DNA from: Streptomyces plumbidurans
GTDB taxonomy: Bacteria; Actinomycetota; Actinomycetes; Streptomycetales; Streptomycetaceae
Assembly (NCBI RefSeq): GCF_019857225.1
Contig: NZ_JAFJSY010000029.1
Location: 1-64,000 of the forward strand
Direction of reading: 5' to 3'
DNA: 64,000 bases
Position numbers and translations under genes: made by a program. The notes beneath the pieces are model-generated. The model was given only the letters and a program-made list of their open reading frames with translations. It ran no database searches and was not told the DNA's origin. Positions 33,599 through 42,840 of the stretch are shown piece after piece; positions within the stretch are counted from its first letter, which is position 1, and every line of letters begins with the position of its first letter.

Positions 33599-35038
33599 TC
33601 AGTCGACCGGAACCGCCGGCAGCGTCCCCGTGCGCGCCGCCTGGGCGTACCAGTGGGCGCTGGACTTCGGCGTGCGGGCCAGGGACGCGTAGTCCACGTA
33701 CACCGCGCCGAACCGCTTCTCGTAGCCGTACGCCCACTCGAAGTTGTCCAGCAGGGACCACAGGTAGTACCCGCGGACGTTCGCGCCGTCGGTGATCGCG
33801 CGCCGGACCGCCGAGAGATGGCCGTGCAGATAGGCGATGCGCTCCGGGTCGTGCACGCGGCCGTCGGGGTCGGGCTTGTCGTCGTAGGCGGCGCCGTTCT
33901 CGGTGATGTAGAGGGGCAGGCCCGGGGCCTCGCGCGAGTAGCGCATGATCAGCTCGTGCAGGCCGGTCGGGTCGATCGTCCAGCCCATCTCCGTGCGCTC
34001 GCCCGGCGTCTGGTGGAAGGCGACGTCGTCCGCGCCGGGCCAGGGGGAGTGCTCGCTGGCGCCGTGGCCGTCGCTGCGCGGGCCGGCCACCGTGGTGTCC
34101 GCCGCCGAAACCAGCGTCGGCGTGTAGTAGTTGAGGCCCAGCGCGTCCAGCGGCTGGTGGATCGCCTGCAGATCGCCGTCGAGGACGTACGACCAGTCGG
34201 TGATCAGCTCGGTCGCCGCGAACAGCGAATCCGGGTACGCCCCGTGCAGGATCGGGCCGTGGAAGACGCCGTTGGCCAGGTCGTCGATCCTGCGCGCGGC
34301 CGCCAGATCCGCCGGGTCCTGCGGCGAAAGGGGCCTGACCACCGAGGAGTTGAGGCTGAGCGCCACCGAGTTGCGGGCCGGCATCGCCGAGCGGAGCGCC
34401 GAGGTGCCCAGGCCGTGCGCCAGGTTCAGATGGTGGGCGGCCCGCAGGGTGGCCTCCGGGTCCGTGCGGCCCGGGGCGTGCACGCCGGAGCCGTAGCCCA
34501 GAAAGGCGCTGCACCAGGGCTCGTTGAGCGTGATCCACTGCTCCACCCGGTCGCCGAGCGCCTCGCCGACGATCTGCGCGTACTCGGCGAAGCGGTACGC
34601 CGTGTCCCGCTCCGGCCAGCCGCCCGCGTCCTCCAGCTCCTGCGGCAGGTCCCAGTGGTAGAGCGTGATCGCCGGCTTGATGCCGTGCGCGAGCAGCTCG
34701 TCCACCAGGCGCCGGTAGAAGTCCAGGCCCACCTGCACGGCCGGGCCCCGCCCCGTCGGCTGCACCCGCGGCCACGAGATCGAGAACCGGTAGGCGCCCA
34801 GGCCCAGGTCGGCCATCAGCGCCACGTCCTCGCGGTAGCGGTGGAAGTGGTCGACAGCGATGTCACCGTGCTCACCGCCGACGGTCTTGCCCGGCGTATG
34901 GCTGAAGGTGTCCCAGATCGAGGGCGTACGGCCGCCCTCCCGCACCGCCCCCTCGATCTGGTACGCGGAGGTCGCGGCGCCCCAGAGGAAGGTGGGAGGA
35001 AAGGTCACCGGGGTCGCGGATGGTGCTGACTCAAGCAT
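33599..35038 (-). CDS. bglC: GH1 beta-glucosidase (cellobiose-hydrolysing)
   Basis: 479-residue cytoplasmic beta-glucosidase. The GH1 acid/base is in TLNEPW and the nucleophile in LYITENGAA; FLWGAATSAYQIEGA opens the barrel and GYYLWSLLDNFEWAYGYEKRFG closes it. No signal peptide, consistent with cleaving imported cellobiose to glucose. It is downstream of cebG on the same strand, and a CebR box lies directly on its start codon. Confidence 0.92.
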   Translation of the reverse strand: MLESAPSATPVTFPPTFLWGAATSAYQIEGAVREGGRTPSIWDTFSHTPGKTVGGEHGDIAVDHFHRYREDVALMADLGLGAYRFSISWPRVQPTGRGPAVQVGLDFYRRLVDELLAHGIKPAITLYHWDLPQELEDAGGWPERDTAYRFAEYAQIVGEALGDRVEQWITLNEPWCSAFLGYGSGVHAPGRTDPEATLRAAHHLNLAHGLGTSALRSAMPARNSVALSLNSSVVRPLSPQDPADLAAARRIDDLANGVFHGPILHGAYPDSLFAATELITDWSYVLDGDLQAIHQPLDALGLNYYTPTLVSAADTTVAGPRSDGHGASEHSPWPGADDVAFHQTPGERTEMGWTIDPTGLHELIMRYSREAPGLPLYITENGAAYDDKPDPDGRVHDPERIAYLHGHLSAVRRAITDGANVRGYYLWSLLDNFEWAYGYEKRFGAVYVDYASLARTPKSSAHWYAQAARTGTLPAVPVD

Positions 35039-35051
35039 GGAAGCGCTCCCA
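35038..35051. promoter_or_regulatory. CebR operator at the bglC start
   Basis: TGGAAGCGCTCCCA matches 13 of 14 bases of the CebR consensus TGGGAGCGCTCCCA. It adjoins the bglC ATG, so repressor binding would block initiation close to the gene. Regulation by CebR is inferred. Confidence 0.85.
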
Positions 35052-35174
35052 TAAGTGGTCGTTCAGACCGAAGAGTTGGAGGGGGGAGTGGGGCCGAAGC
35101 GGCGGTGACCCGGCCCCGGTTGCGTACGTCGGGTGAACGCGGGAAAGGCGGTGAATCGGGGGCGCGTCCGGGCG

Positions 35175-36068
35175 TCAGCCCTTGATCGCGCCCTGCATGA
35201 TGCCACCCACGATCTGCTTGCCGAACAGGATGAACGCGATCAGCAGCGGCAGCGTGCCCAGCAGCGCGCCCGCCATGATCACGGCCTGGTCGGGGACATA
35301 ACCGGTGCCGAGCGAGTTCAGGGCGACCTGCACCGTGGGGTTCTGCTGGGTCAGGGCGATGATCGGCCACAGGAAGTCGTTCCAGGCGAACACGAAGGTC
35401 AGCAGGCCGAGCACGGCCATCGCCGGCCGGGCCGCCGGGAAGACCACGTGCCAGACCACTCTCAGACTGCTCGCCCCGTCCACCCGGGCCGCCTCGATCA
35501 GCTCGGTGGGCAGCGCCTGCACCAGGTACTGCCGCATGAAGAAGGTGCCGAAGGCGGTCACCAGCGTCGGCAGGATGACCGTCTGCAGCTGGTTCGACCA
35601 GCCGAGGTCGCTCATCCACAGATACAGCGGTACGACGGCCAGCTGCGGCGGGATCATCATCGTGCCGATCGTCAGCAGCAGCAGGACTCCGGAGAACCTG
35701 AACTTCAGCTTGGCGAAGGCGAATCCGGCGAGCGTGGAGAACAGCACCGTACTGATGGTGATGGTGCCCGCGACGATGACGCTGTTGAGCATCGCGGTGC
35801 CCAGGCCCGCCTGGTCCCAGGCCGCCTGCAGGTTCTTGAACAGGTTCCCGCCGAACCACAGCGGCGGCGGCGTCTGGGCCAGCCGGCGGTCGGTGCGCGA
35901 GGCCGCGATCGCGGTCCACACCAGGGGCGCCAGCGAGACCAGCGCGAAGACCGTCAGGACGATGTACGTCACCGGGCCCGCGTGCAGCTGCTTGCCCGCG
36001 CCCATCACACGACGGGAGCGGCCCTTCCTCTCCCGCGTCTGAGGCAGAGTCAGTTCACTGGTGGTCAT
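35175..36068 (-). CDS. cebG: Cellobiose/cellotriose ABC transporter permease
   Basis: 297-residue MalG-type inner-membrane permease. Membrane segments include VTYIVLTVFALVSLAPLVWT and LLIAFILFGKQIVGGIMQGAIKG at the C-terminus; the EAA loop reads LIEAARVDGASSLRVVWHVVFPAARP. It overlaps cebF by 4 bp. From memory, CebEFG with the MsiK ATPase imports cellobiose in Streptomyces; MsiK is encoded elsewhere. Confidence 0.88.
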   Translation of the reverse strand: MTTSELTLPQTRERKGRSRRVMGAGKQLHAGPVTYIVLTVFALVSLAPLVWTAIAASRTDRRLAQTPPPLWFGGNLFKNLQAAWDQAGLGTAMLNSVIVAGTITISTVLFSTLAGFAFAKLKFRFSGVLLLLTIGTMMIPPQLAVVPLYLWMSDLGWSNQLQTVILPTLVTAFGTFFMRQYLVQALPTELIEAARVDGASSLRVVWHVVFPAARPAMAVLGLLTFVFAWNDFLWPIIALTQQNPTVQVALNSLGTGYVPDQAVIMAGALLGTLPLLIAFILFGKQIVGGIMQGAIKG

Positions 36069-37093
36069 TGGGACTTCCTCATGCGTCGGGTGAGCAGCAT
36101 GTTGATCACGGCGATGATCAACAGGATCAGGAACATCGACCAGGCGATCGCGGACGCCTTGCCGAGGTTGCCGATGATCCAGCCCTGGTCGTACATGTAC
36201 AGGCCGAGGGTCTGGTACTGGTGCTCGGAACCGCCCTTGGAGCCGCTGACCCCGCCGAACAGCAGGGGCTCACCGAAGAGCTGCGTCGCGCCGATGGTGG
36301 ACACCACGACGGTGAACAGGATCGTCGGGCGCAGCTGGGGAATCGTCACATGCCGGAACTGCTGCCAGCGGTTGGCGCCGTCGATCGCCGCCGACTCGTA
36401 GAGATCGGTCGGGATCGCCTGCATCGCCGCCAGATAGATCAGCGCGTTGTAACCGGTCCAGCGCCAGATCACGATCGACGACACAGCGAACTGCGAACCC
36501 CAGTCGGATTCCCGCCAGTTGATGGGGTCGATGCCCACGAAGTGCAGGAACCAGTTGATCATGCCGCCGTCCCACGAGTACAGCAGCGTGAAGACGAGGG
36601 TCGCCGCCGCCACCGAGGTGGCGTACGGGGTGAGCATCACGACGCGCCACACGGTCGAACCGCGCAGCTTGTAGTTGAGCAGGTGCGCCAGACCGATCGC
36701 CGCCAGCAGTTGCGGGACGGTCGAGATCACACCGATGGTGAAGGTGTTCTTCAGCGCGTTCCAGAAGAAGTCCGAGCTGAGCAGGTTCTTGTAGTTGTCC
36801 AGCCCGGCCCAGGTCTGGGTGTCCAGCGAGGACAGCTGCACGTTGTGCAGCGAGTACCAGGCCGTGTACAGCAGCGGGATCAGGGAGAACGCCCCGAAGA
36901 TGATGAAGAAGGGGGAGATGAACGCGTACGGCGACGCCTTCATGTCCCAGCGGTACAGCCGACTGCGCCAGGAGTCCGGGTCCGGCGGCTTCGTACCGCT
37001 ACCGTGAGCGCCCCGGGCCGCGCCCGGCTGGGAGCCGGACGCGGCCTCGGCGCTCGACGCGGGGTGCGCGAGAGCCTGCTTGGAGCTGGTCAC
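36065..37093 (-). CDS. cebF: Cellobiose/cellotriose ABC transporter permease
   Basis: 342-residue MalF-type permease with a hydrophilic N-terminal extension (about 45 residues) and membrane segments such as FISPFFIIFGAFSLIPLLYTA. The EAA loop reads DLYESAAIDGANRWQQFRHVTIPQLRP. Overlaps cebE and cebG by 4 bp on each side, so translation is coupled along the operon. Confidence 0.88.
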   Translation of the reverse strand: MTSSKQALAHPASSAEAASGSQPGAARGAHGSGTKPPDPDSWRSRLYRWDMKASPYAFISPFFIIFGAFSLIPLLYTAWYSLHNVQLSSLDTQTWAGLDNYKNLLSSDFFWNALKNTFTIGVISTVPQLLAAIGLAHLLNYKLRGSTVWRVVMLTPYATSVAAATLVFTLLYSWDGGMINWFLHFVGIDPINWRESDWGSQFAVSSIVIWRWTGYNALIYLAAMQAIPTDLYESAAIDGANRWQQFRHVTIPQLRPTILFTVVVSTIGATQLFGEPLLFGGVSGSKGGSEHQYQTLGLYMYDQGWIIGNLGKASAIAWSMFLILLIIAVINMLLTRRMRKSQ

Positions 37094-38415
37094 TGGCCGA
37101 GCACGTCCTTGATCTCCTTGGTCGCCGCGCTCCAGCCCTGCGCCGGCGACTTGCCCTTCTGCTCGACCTGGAGGATGCCGACGTCGGTGATCGCGGTACC
37201 GATCGGCTGGTCCTTGATGCCGAAGACCTGGACCGGGATGGTCTTCGCCGAGTCACCGAAGATCTGGGTGAGCGGCGCGTTCGAGAAGTAGGCCGTGGTG
37301 TCGGCGGCCGGCTTCAGGCTCGGGTAGATCGACGGGGTCGAGGGGAAGCTCGCCTGCTTGGCGAAGACCTTCGCCTGCTGCTCGGGGGCGGTCAGCCACT
37401 TCGCCAGGGCGACGGCCTCCTTCTGGTGCTTGCTCGCCGTCGGCACGCCGATGAACGAGCCGCCCCAGTTGGACGCGGTCGGGGCCGCCGCGACGTCCCA
37501 CTTGCCCTTGCCGGAGTCACCGGACTTCTGCTCGATGTAGCCGACCATCCAGGCGGGGCAGGCCACCGTGGCGAAGGTGCCGTTGGCGTAGCCCTGGTCC
37601 CACGGCTTGTCGAACTGCTTCAGCTTCGCCGACATGTTGCTGGTCGCCACGGACATCGCGACGTTCCAGGCCTTCTTCACCCCGGACGACTTGTCCCAGA
37701 TGACGTTGCCGTCCTTGTCGTAGTAGCGCTGGCTCTCGCCACCGAGGGCCGCGTTGTAGACGGAGGAGGCGGAGTCCACGAACTTGGTGCCGTTGGGCGC
37801 CTTCTTCATGTAGTCCTTGCCGACGTCGACGTACTTCGCCCAGTCGCCCTTCCACATCGCGGCGAGCTTGTTGCGGTCGGTCGGCAGGCCGGCCTTCTGG
37901 AACAGGTCCTTGCGGTAGCAGATGGCCATCGGACCGGTGTCGGTGCCGAGCCCGATCAGCTTGCCGTCCTTCGTGGTGGCCTGGGCGTTCTTCCAGTCCA
38001 GCCACTGCGACTTGTCGACGTCCTTGCCGAGGTCGACGAACTTGCTCGCCTGCGTCTGGACGGCCTCGGTGATGTTGCCGACCTCGATCGCCTGGACGTC
38101 GTCGGTGCCGGAGCCGGCCTGCAGGCGGGTGAGGACCTTGGGCCAGTAGACGTCGGTACGGGTGGTGACGTTCTCCTTGATGTTGATGCTGGGGTGCAGC
38201 TTCATGTACTCGTCGTAGAGACCGGCCTGCTTGTAGCCGAAGACTCCGAAGGTGCCGACCGTCAGCGTCGTCTTGCCCTTGGCGTTGCCGCCGCCGTCGT
38301 TCGAGCCGGACGAGTCGTTGTCGTCACTGGCGCAGCCGGCCAGCAGCCCCGTGGCCAGCGCGGCGACGGCCGCGAAGGCCACCACCCGGTGGGACCGGCG
38401 GGTACTCGTGCGCAT
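37090..38415 (-). CDS. cebE: Cellobiose/cellotriose-binding lipoprotein
   Basis: 441-residue solute-binding lipoprotein. The signal peptide ends at a lipobox (AALATGLLAGC), followed by a Ser/Gly/Asn linker and the SBP domain (TTLTVGTFGVFGYKQAGLYDEY, WPKVLTRLQAGSGTDDVQAIEV). The ATG at 38415 has AGGAGG 6 bp upstream; the longer open frame to 38547 has none. First gene of the cebEFG-bglC operon, transcribed away from cebR under a perfect CebR box. Confidence 0.9.
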   Translation of the reverse strand: MRTSTRRSHRVVAFAAVAALATGLLAGCASDDNDSSGSNDGGGNAKGKTTLTVGTFGVFGYKQAGLYDEYMKLHPSINIKENVTTRTDVYWPKVLTRLQAGSGTDDVQAIEVGNITEAVQTQASKFVDLGKDVDKSQWLDWKNAQATTKDGKLIGLGTDTGPMAICYRKDLFQKAGLPTDRNKLAAMWKGDWAKYVDVGKDYMKKAPNGTKFVDSASSVYNAALGGESQRYYDKDGNVIWDKSSGVKKAWNVAMSVATSNMSAKLKQFDKPWDQGYANGTFATVACPAWMVGYIEQKSGDSGKGKWDVAAAPTASNWGGSFIGVPTASKHQKEAVALAKWLTAPEQQAKVFAKQASFPSTPSIYPSLKPAADTTAYFSNAPLTQIFGDSAKTIPVQVFGIKDQPIGTAITDVGILQVEQKGKSPAQGWSAATKEIKDVLGQ

Positions 38416-38809
38416 TGGGTCCTCCTGTTGCCTGACGTGCCGACCCCCCGGCCAACTGCAATAGGTTGGGCCCGTTCGTACTCGCTGCGGCTCGGGCGGG
38501 GAACGTGCGGGATGTGTATGTGTCAGGTACTGTGGGAGCGCTCCCACAAGTGATGTGTTGAAGGTTCGTCGGTTCCGGCGGGGGTGTCAAGGGCGGAAGC
38601 CGGGCTAGATGCGTTCAGTTATCGGGCTGTTAAGTGGACTTGACGGGTCCGGTACCGGTCAAGAGATCCATCCTGTCCGGTGCTTGAGGAGTGTGCTCCC
38701 CAAGGCGCGGCGACGGGCCGGGAGCGGTGGTCCACAGCCCCGGTCGCAGCGTCGGACGGGACTGTTAGATTCCAGGCCGGAGCGAAAACGGTGGAAGGCG
38801 GCGGAGCCC
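38416..38809. other. Divergent cebE / cebR promoter region
   Basis: 394 bp with no gene. It holds the perfect CebR box (38533-38546, listed separately) about 120 bp before cebE. No second operator is seen near the cebR start, and a GGAG-type ribosome site precedes that start. Confidence 0.7.
38533..38546. promoter_or_regulatory. Perfect CebR operator upstream of cebE
   Basis: TGGGAGCGCTCCCA is a perfect 14-bp palindrome and equals the CebR consensus; flanking bases extend the symmetry to TGTGGGAGCGCTCCCACA. Confidence 0.93.
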
Positions 38810-39865
38810 ATGGCAGGCCACGGAGGTCGGAGCCGGAGCGGGGGCCGGCCCACCCTCGAAGAGGTCGCCGCGCGCGCCGGCGTCGGCCGCGGCACTGTCT
38901 CGCGCGTGATCAACGGCTCGCCCCGGGTCAGCGAGTCGACCCGCGCCGCGGTCGAGGCGGCGGTCGCGGAACTCGGCTACGTCCCCAACACGGCCGCCCG
39001 CGCCCTCGCCGCCAACCGCACGGACTCGATCGCCCTCGTCGTCCCCGAGCCGGAGACCCGTTTCTTCGCGGAGCCGTACTTCTCGGACATGCTCAGGGGA
39101 GTCGGGGCCGAACTGTCCGACACCGAGATGCAGTTGCTGCTGATATTCGCGGGCAGCGACCGGGAGCGCCGGCGGCTCGCCCAGTATCTGGCCGCGCACC
39201 GGGTGGACGGCGTCCTGCTGGTCTCCGTCCACGCGGACGACCCGCTCCCCGACATGCTGGCCCAGCTGGAGATCCCGGCGGTGATCAGCGGCCCCCGATC
39301 GGCCGCCGAGACGCTGACCTCGGTGGACTCCGACAACTACGGCGGCGGCCGCTCGGCGGTCGAGCACCTCATCGGGCGGGGCCGCCGCAAGATCGCGCAC
39401 ATCACCGGCCGCCTCGACGTCTACGGCGCCCAGCGCCGCGTCGACGGCTATCGGGACGCGCTGCGCGACGCGGGCCACAAGGCCGACGACGACCTGCTCG
39501 AACCGGGTGACTTCACCGAGGAGGGCGGCCGCCGGGCGATGGAGACCCTGCTCTCCCGCTGCCCCGACCTGGACGCGGTCTTCGCCGGCTCCGACGTGAT
39601 GGCGGCCGGTGCCCGCCAGATCCTGCGCAAACAGGGGCGCCGCATCCCCGACGACGTGGCGCTGGTCGGCTACGACGACTCGGCCATAGCCCGCCACATG
39701 GACCCGCCCCTCACCAGCGTCCGCCAGCCCATCGAGGAGATGGGCCGCCGCATGATCGACCTCCTCATCACCGAGATCGCCGACCGCCGCCCACCCGCGT
39801 CCCACGACGTGGAACGGCGCCAGATGGTGCTGGCCACGGAACTGGTGGCGCGGACTTCGTCCTGA
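38810..39865 (+). CDS. cebR: LacI-family repressor of cellobiose genes
   Basis: 351-residue LacI/GalR regulator. The N-terminal HTH reads TLEEVAARAGVGRGTVSRVINGSPRVSE with hinge NTAARALAANRT, then a ligand-binding domain (SIALVVPEPETRFFAEPYFS, VDGVLLVSVHADDPLPDML, DVALVGYDDSAIARHMDPPLTSVRQP). The upstream open frame from 38609 is ignored because the ATG at 38810 opens the canonical HTH. It faces the ceb operon that it presumably represses until cellobiose binds. Confidence 0.9.
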   Translation: MAGHGGRSRSGGRPTLEEVAARAGVGRGTVSRVINGSPRVSESTRAAVEAAVAELGYVPNTAARALAANRTDSIALVVPEPETRFFAEPYFSDMLRGVGAELSDTEMQLLLIFAGSDRERRRLAQYLAAHRVDGVLLVSVHADDPLPDMLAQLEIPAVISGPRSAAETLTSVDSDNYGGGRSAVEHLIGRGRRKIAHITGRLDVYGAQRRVDGYRDALRDAGHKADDDLLEPGDFTEEGGRRAMETLLSRCPDLDAVFAGSDVMAAGARQILRKQGRRIPDDVALVGYDDSAIARHMDPPLTSVRQPIEEMGRRMIDLLITEIADRRPPASHDVERRQMVLATELVARTSS

Positions 39866-39921
39866 TACGGCGTCGAGGTGCGGGCGCCGGCGGCTCGGAG
39901 TGTCTTCGCGTTGCCCAACAC

Positions 39922-40252
39922 CTAGCACACCCAAGGGAGTTGACGGCCACGTCCGGGCCGTAGCGAGAGCCGCCAGCGTGTTTCGCCGTCCTGTTGCTCC
40001 TCCGTCGGCTCCAGGCCCGCCGCTCGGGCCACCGCTGCCGAGGCGTGGTGGTCCGGGTGGATGTGGGCGATGACTGTGCTGACGGGGCCCTGGCCCAGGT
40101 GGGCGACGAGGGCGCGGGCCGCTTCCGTGGCGTAGCCGCGGCCCTGCCAGGGGAAGGGCGGGGTCGGCGAGGGTGGTGGCCATCTCGGCGGCGTGCGTGA
40201 CCTGCAGGGGGAGGAGGTCGAGGCGCGCGGTGTGGAGGGTGTCGATGTCCAT
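39922..40252 (-). pseudogene. Decayed GNAT acetyltransferase (internal deletion and frameshift)
   Basis: The N-terminal end reads MDIDTLHTARLDLLPLQVTHAAEMATTLADPALP in one minus-strand frame, then the acetyl-CoA-binding end continues in another (QGRGYATEAARALVAHLG, DHHASAAVARAAGLEPT). About 75 residues of the normal N-acetyltransferase fold between them are missing; the junction is near 40155. The remnant cannot be a working enzyme. Confidence 0.75.
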
Positions 40253-40278
40253 CCAGCCGCCTCCCTGGGAACCGAAAA

Positions 40279-40314
40279 CAGCCGGTGGCCCTGAAACTTC
40301 AGGGCCACCGGCTG
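40279..40314. terminator. Strong hairpin terminator next to tRNA-His
   Basis: Near-perfect 17-bp arms CAGCCGGTGGCCCTGAA / TTCAGGGCCACCGGCTG with an AAAA tract on one side and ATTA on the other, lying 9 bp after the 3' end of tRNA-His on the minus strand. It can act in both directions. Confidence 0.88.
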
Positions 40315-40323
40315 ATTACTCAG

Positions 40324-40397
40324 GGTGAGTGACGGGACTCGAACCCGCGACATCCTGGACCACAACCAGGTGCTCTACCAGCTGAGCTACACCCACC
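40324..40397 (-). tRNA. tRNA-His(GTG)
   Basis: Minus-strand cloverleaf: acceptor GTGGGTG/CACTCAC, an extra 5' G paired with the C discriminator (the histidine identity pair), anticodon loop TTGTGGT (GUG), T-arm CGGG-TTCGAGT-CCCG. No CCA is encoded. Confidence 0.94.
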
Positions 40398-40506
40398 ACG
40401 ACCGGTGCTGACTTCGTGCTTCTCCGACCGGCCGAGAAAAAGTGTACAGGGTCCGAAGGGGTGCTCGCGCCCGGCTTTTACGGCGGCCCCTCCGGCCTCC
40501 TACCTC

Positions 40507-41109
40507 CTACCGCGCGGGCAGGACGTGCTTCGCCGCGATCGACCTGGCCGTGTCGGAGTCGGGGCCGGGCTGCGGGACGAAGATCGCCTCGCGGTAGTAG
40601 CGCAGCTCCGCGATGGACTCGCGGATGTCGGCGAGGGCGCGGTGGTTGCCGTTCTTCTCGGGGCTGTTGAAGTAGGCCCGCGGGTACCAGCGCCGGGCGA
40701 GTTCCTTGACGGAGCTGACGTCGACGATGCGGTAGTGGAGGTAGCCCTCAAGCGTCGCCATGTCCCTGAGCAGGAAGCCGCGGTCCGTGCCGACGGAGTT
40801 GCCGCACAGCGGAGCCTTCCCGGCCTCCTTGACGTGCTCGCGGACGTAGGAGAGGACCTGCTCCTCGGCGTCGGCCAGGGTCGTGCCCCCGGCCAGCTCC
40901 TCCAGCAGTCCGGACGCGGTGTGCATCTGACGCACCACCTCCGGCATCGTCTCCAGGGCCTGGTCCGGCGGACGGATGACGATGTCCACACCCTCGCCGA
41001 GGATGTTCAGTTCGGAGTCGGTGACGAGGGCGGCAACCTCGATGAGCGCGTCGTCGGACAGCGAGAGGCCGGTCATCTCGCAGTCGATCCACACCATGCG
41101 ATCGTTCAT
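40507..41109 (-). CDS. ornA: Oligoribonuclease
   Basis: 200-residue DEDDh 3'-5' exonuclease: MVWIDCEMTGL (DxE), RDMATLEGYLHYRIVDVSSVKEL (second Asp), NHRALADIRESI (His and Asp). It degrades short oligoribonucleotides, including pGpG from c-di-GMP breakdown, so it completes the pathway that cdgA-like proteins start. It lies 108 bp downstream of adpA on the same strand, the conserved Streptomyces order. Confidence 0.93.
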   Translation of the reverse strand: MNDRMVWIDCEMTGLSLSDDALIEVAALVTDSELNILGEGVDIVIRPPDQALETMPEVVRQMHTASGLLEELAGGTTLADAEEQVLSYVREHVKEAGKAPLCGNSVGTDRGFLLRDMATLEGYLHYRIVDVSSVKELARRWYPRAYFNSPEKNGNHRALADIRESIAELRYYREAIFVPQPGPDSDTARSIAAKHVLPAR

Positions 41110-41217
41110 GCGACCACCCTAAAGCTGGCGTGCGCATTTGGGTGCCCCGCGGTACGGGCGGTGTACCGGTGTACCGGGGGCGGACCCCCGGTACACCGTT
41201 CACCTCTCGTACTCACC

Positions 41218-42462
41218 TCATGTACCGCTGCGCTGTCCGGGCACGCTCGCGCGGCTGGTGACGTACGCCTCGCGGCCGTTGTCCGCGGAGGCGGCCGCCG
41301 TCGTCGTCGACAGCGCGGGCCCCGAGCCGAGGGCCGACGCCGCCGCGCGCCGGCTCTGCAGCGGGACCGGGTTCTCCGGGTGCAGGGACGGGCCCGGCAG
41401 CACAGGTCCCGCCGACGTCTCCAGGTCGGCCGGCTTGTCGCCCTGCGGACGGCGAGCGCGGTACGCGGCACGGTAGGCGGCCGGCGACGAACCCAGCTGA
41501 CGGCGGAAGTGGCCGCGCAGCGCCACCGGCGAGCGGAAGCCGCAGCGGCCCGCGACCTCGTCCACCGAGTAGTCCGACGTCTCAAGGAGCCGCTGCGCCT
41601 GCAGCACCCGCTGGGTGATCAGCCACTGCAGCGGGGCGCTGCCCGTCAGCGAGCGGAAGCGGCGGTCGAAGGTGCGGCGGCTCATGTACGCGCGGGCCGC
41701 CAGCGTCTCGACGTCGAACTGCTCGTGCAGGTGCTCCAGCGCCCAGGCGACGACCTCGGCGAGCGGGTCGGCGCCGATCTCCTCTGGTAAAGAGCGGTCC
41801 AGGTAGCGCTCCTGGCCTCCCGTCCGGCGCGGTGGGACGACCAGTCGGCGCGCCAGCGCACCGGCCGCCTCGTTGCCGTGGTCCGTCCGCACGATGTGCA
41901 GACAGAGGTCGATTCCGGCCGCCGTACCCGCCGACGTCAGGACGTCGCCGTCGTCGACGAAGAGTTCCCGCGGATCCACGTGCACCGACGGGTAGCGCTT
42001 GGCCAGCGTCGGCGCGTACATCCAGTGGGTGGTCGCGGGTCGGCCGTCCAGCAGCCCGGCCGCCGCCAAAACGAAGGCGCCGGTGCACAGCCCGACGATG
42101 CGGGCGCCTTCCTCGTGCGCCCGGCGCAGTGCGTCGAGCGCCTCTTCCGGTGGCGGAGAAGTGATCGAGCGCCAGGCCGGTACGACGACCGTGCCCGCGC
42201 GTGAGATCGCTTCCAGGCCATGCGGCGCGGTGAGTTCCAGGCCCCCTGTGGTCCGCAGCGGGCCTTCCTCGCCTCCGCACACCAGCAGTCGGTAGCGCGG
42301 CACGCCGGCGTCCTGGCGGTCGATCCCGAACACCGACAGCGGTATGGAACTCTCGAAGATGGGGCCGCCGCTGAACAGCAGCACCGCGACGATCTCCTTG
42401 CGGCGTCGCCCGGAAAGCTTCCGGGCCGCGGCTTCCGGCGCGGCGGTGGAGTCGTGGCTCAT
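41218..42462 (-). CDS. adpA: AdpA (BldH), central developmental transcription activator
   Basis: 414-residue AraC-family regulator: N-terminal DJ-1/PfpI-like dimerisation domain (VAVLLFSGGPIFESSIPLSVFGIDR, VGLCTGAFVLAAAGLLDGR) and C-terminal double HTH (LAARAYMSRRTFDRRFRSLTG, DEVAGRCGFRSPVALRGHFRR). The leucine in DRSLPEE is a TTA codon at 41788-41790, so translation depends on the bldA leucyl tRNA, a hallmark of adpA. The Pro/Ser/Ala tail is typical and variable. AdpA binds many developmental and secondary-metabolism promoters. Confidence 0.95.
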   Translation of the reverse strand: MSHDSTAAPEAAARKLSGRRRKEIVAVLLFSGGPIFESSIPLSVFGIDRQDAGVPRYRLLVCGGEEGPLRTTGGLELTAPHGLEAISRAGTVVVPAWRSITSPPPEEALDALRRAHEEGARIVGLCTGAFVLAAAGLLDGRPATTHWMYAPTLAKRYPSVHVDPRELFVDDGDVLTSAGTAAGIDLCLHIVRTDHGNEAAGALARRLVVPPRRTGGQERYLDRSLPEEIGADPLAEVVAWALEHLHEQFDVETLAARAYMSRRTFDRRFRSLTGSAPLQWLITQRVLQAQRLLETSDYSVDEVAGRCGFRSPVALRGHFRRQLGSSPAAYRAAYRARRPQGDKPADLETSAGPVLPGPSLHPENPVPLQSRRAAASALGSGPALSTTTAAASADNGREAYVTSRASVPGQRSGT

Positions 42463-42840
42463 ACTGCTAAGCCCCCCTCGGTGGTCGCGGCTCCTCGGTT
42501 GTGTCGCTCCTGCACGTTTCCCCTCGGTCCTGCACGAGTCCCCCGCCGTAAGACGTCAAGATCGAATCTACTGTGTCCCGTGGTGCCGGGGTGACCCAGT
42601 TCGGGAACCGGCACATTGTCGACATGGCAACTTGGCGTGAAGCATTCGATCACGAAGCGTTGCACTCGCGGGCCGTGCAGGGAAGTGCGCCTTGTCGCAG
42701 TGGCCAATCCACATAGGGTGCGCAGGGCCTGTGAGCCCCTGTTCGTGCAGGTGGAACGGGGGTCGGGGGGTGGTGGGGGCAAGGAATGCACGGTGTCCGG
42801 AAGTTGGCTGAAAAGCGTCGTGCGCGTGCGCGGAAACCGG
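42463..42840. other. adpA upstream region
   Basis: 378 bp without a gene, consistent with the long regulated 5' region known for adpA. No convincing operator, riboswitch or hairpin is recognised by eye. Confidence 0.5.
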
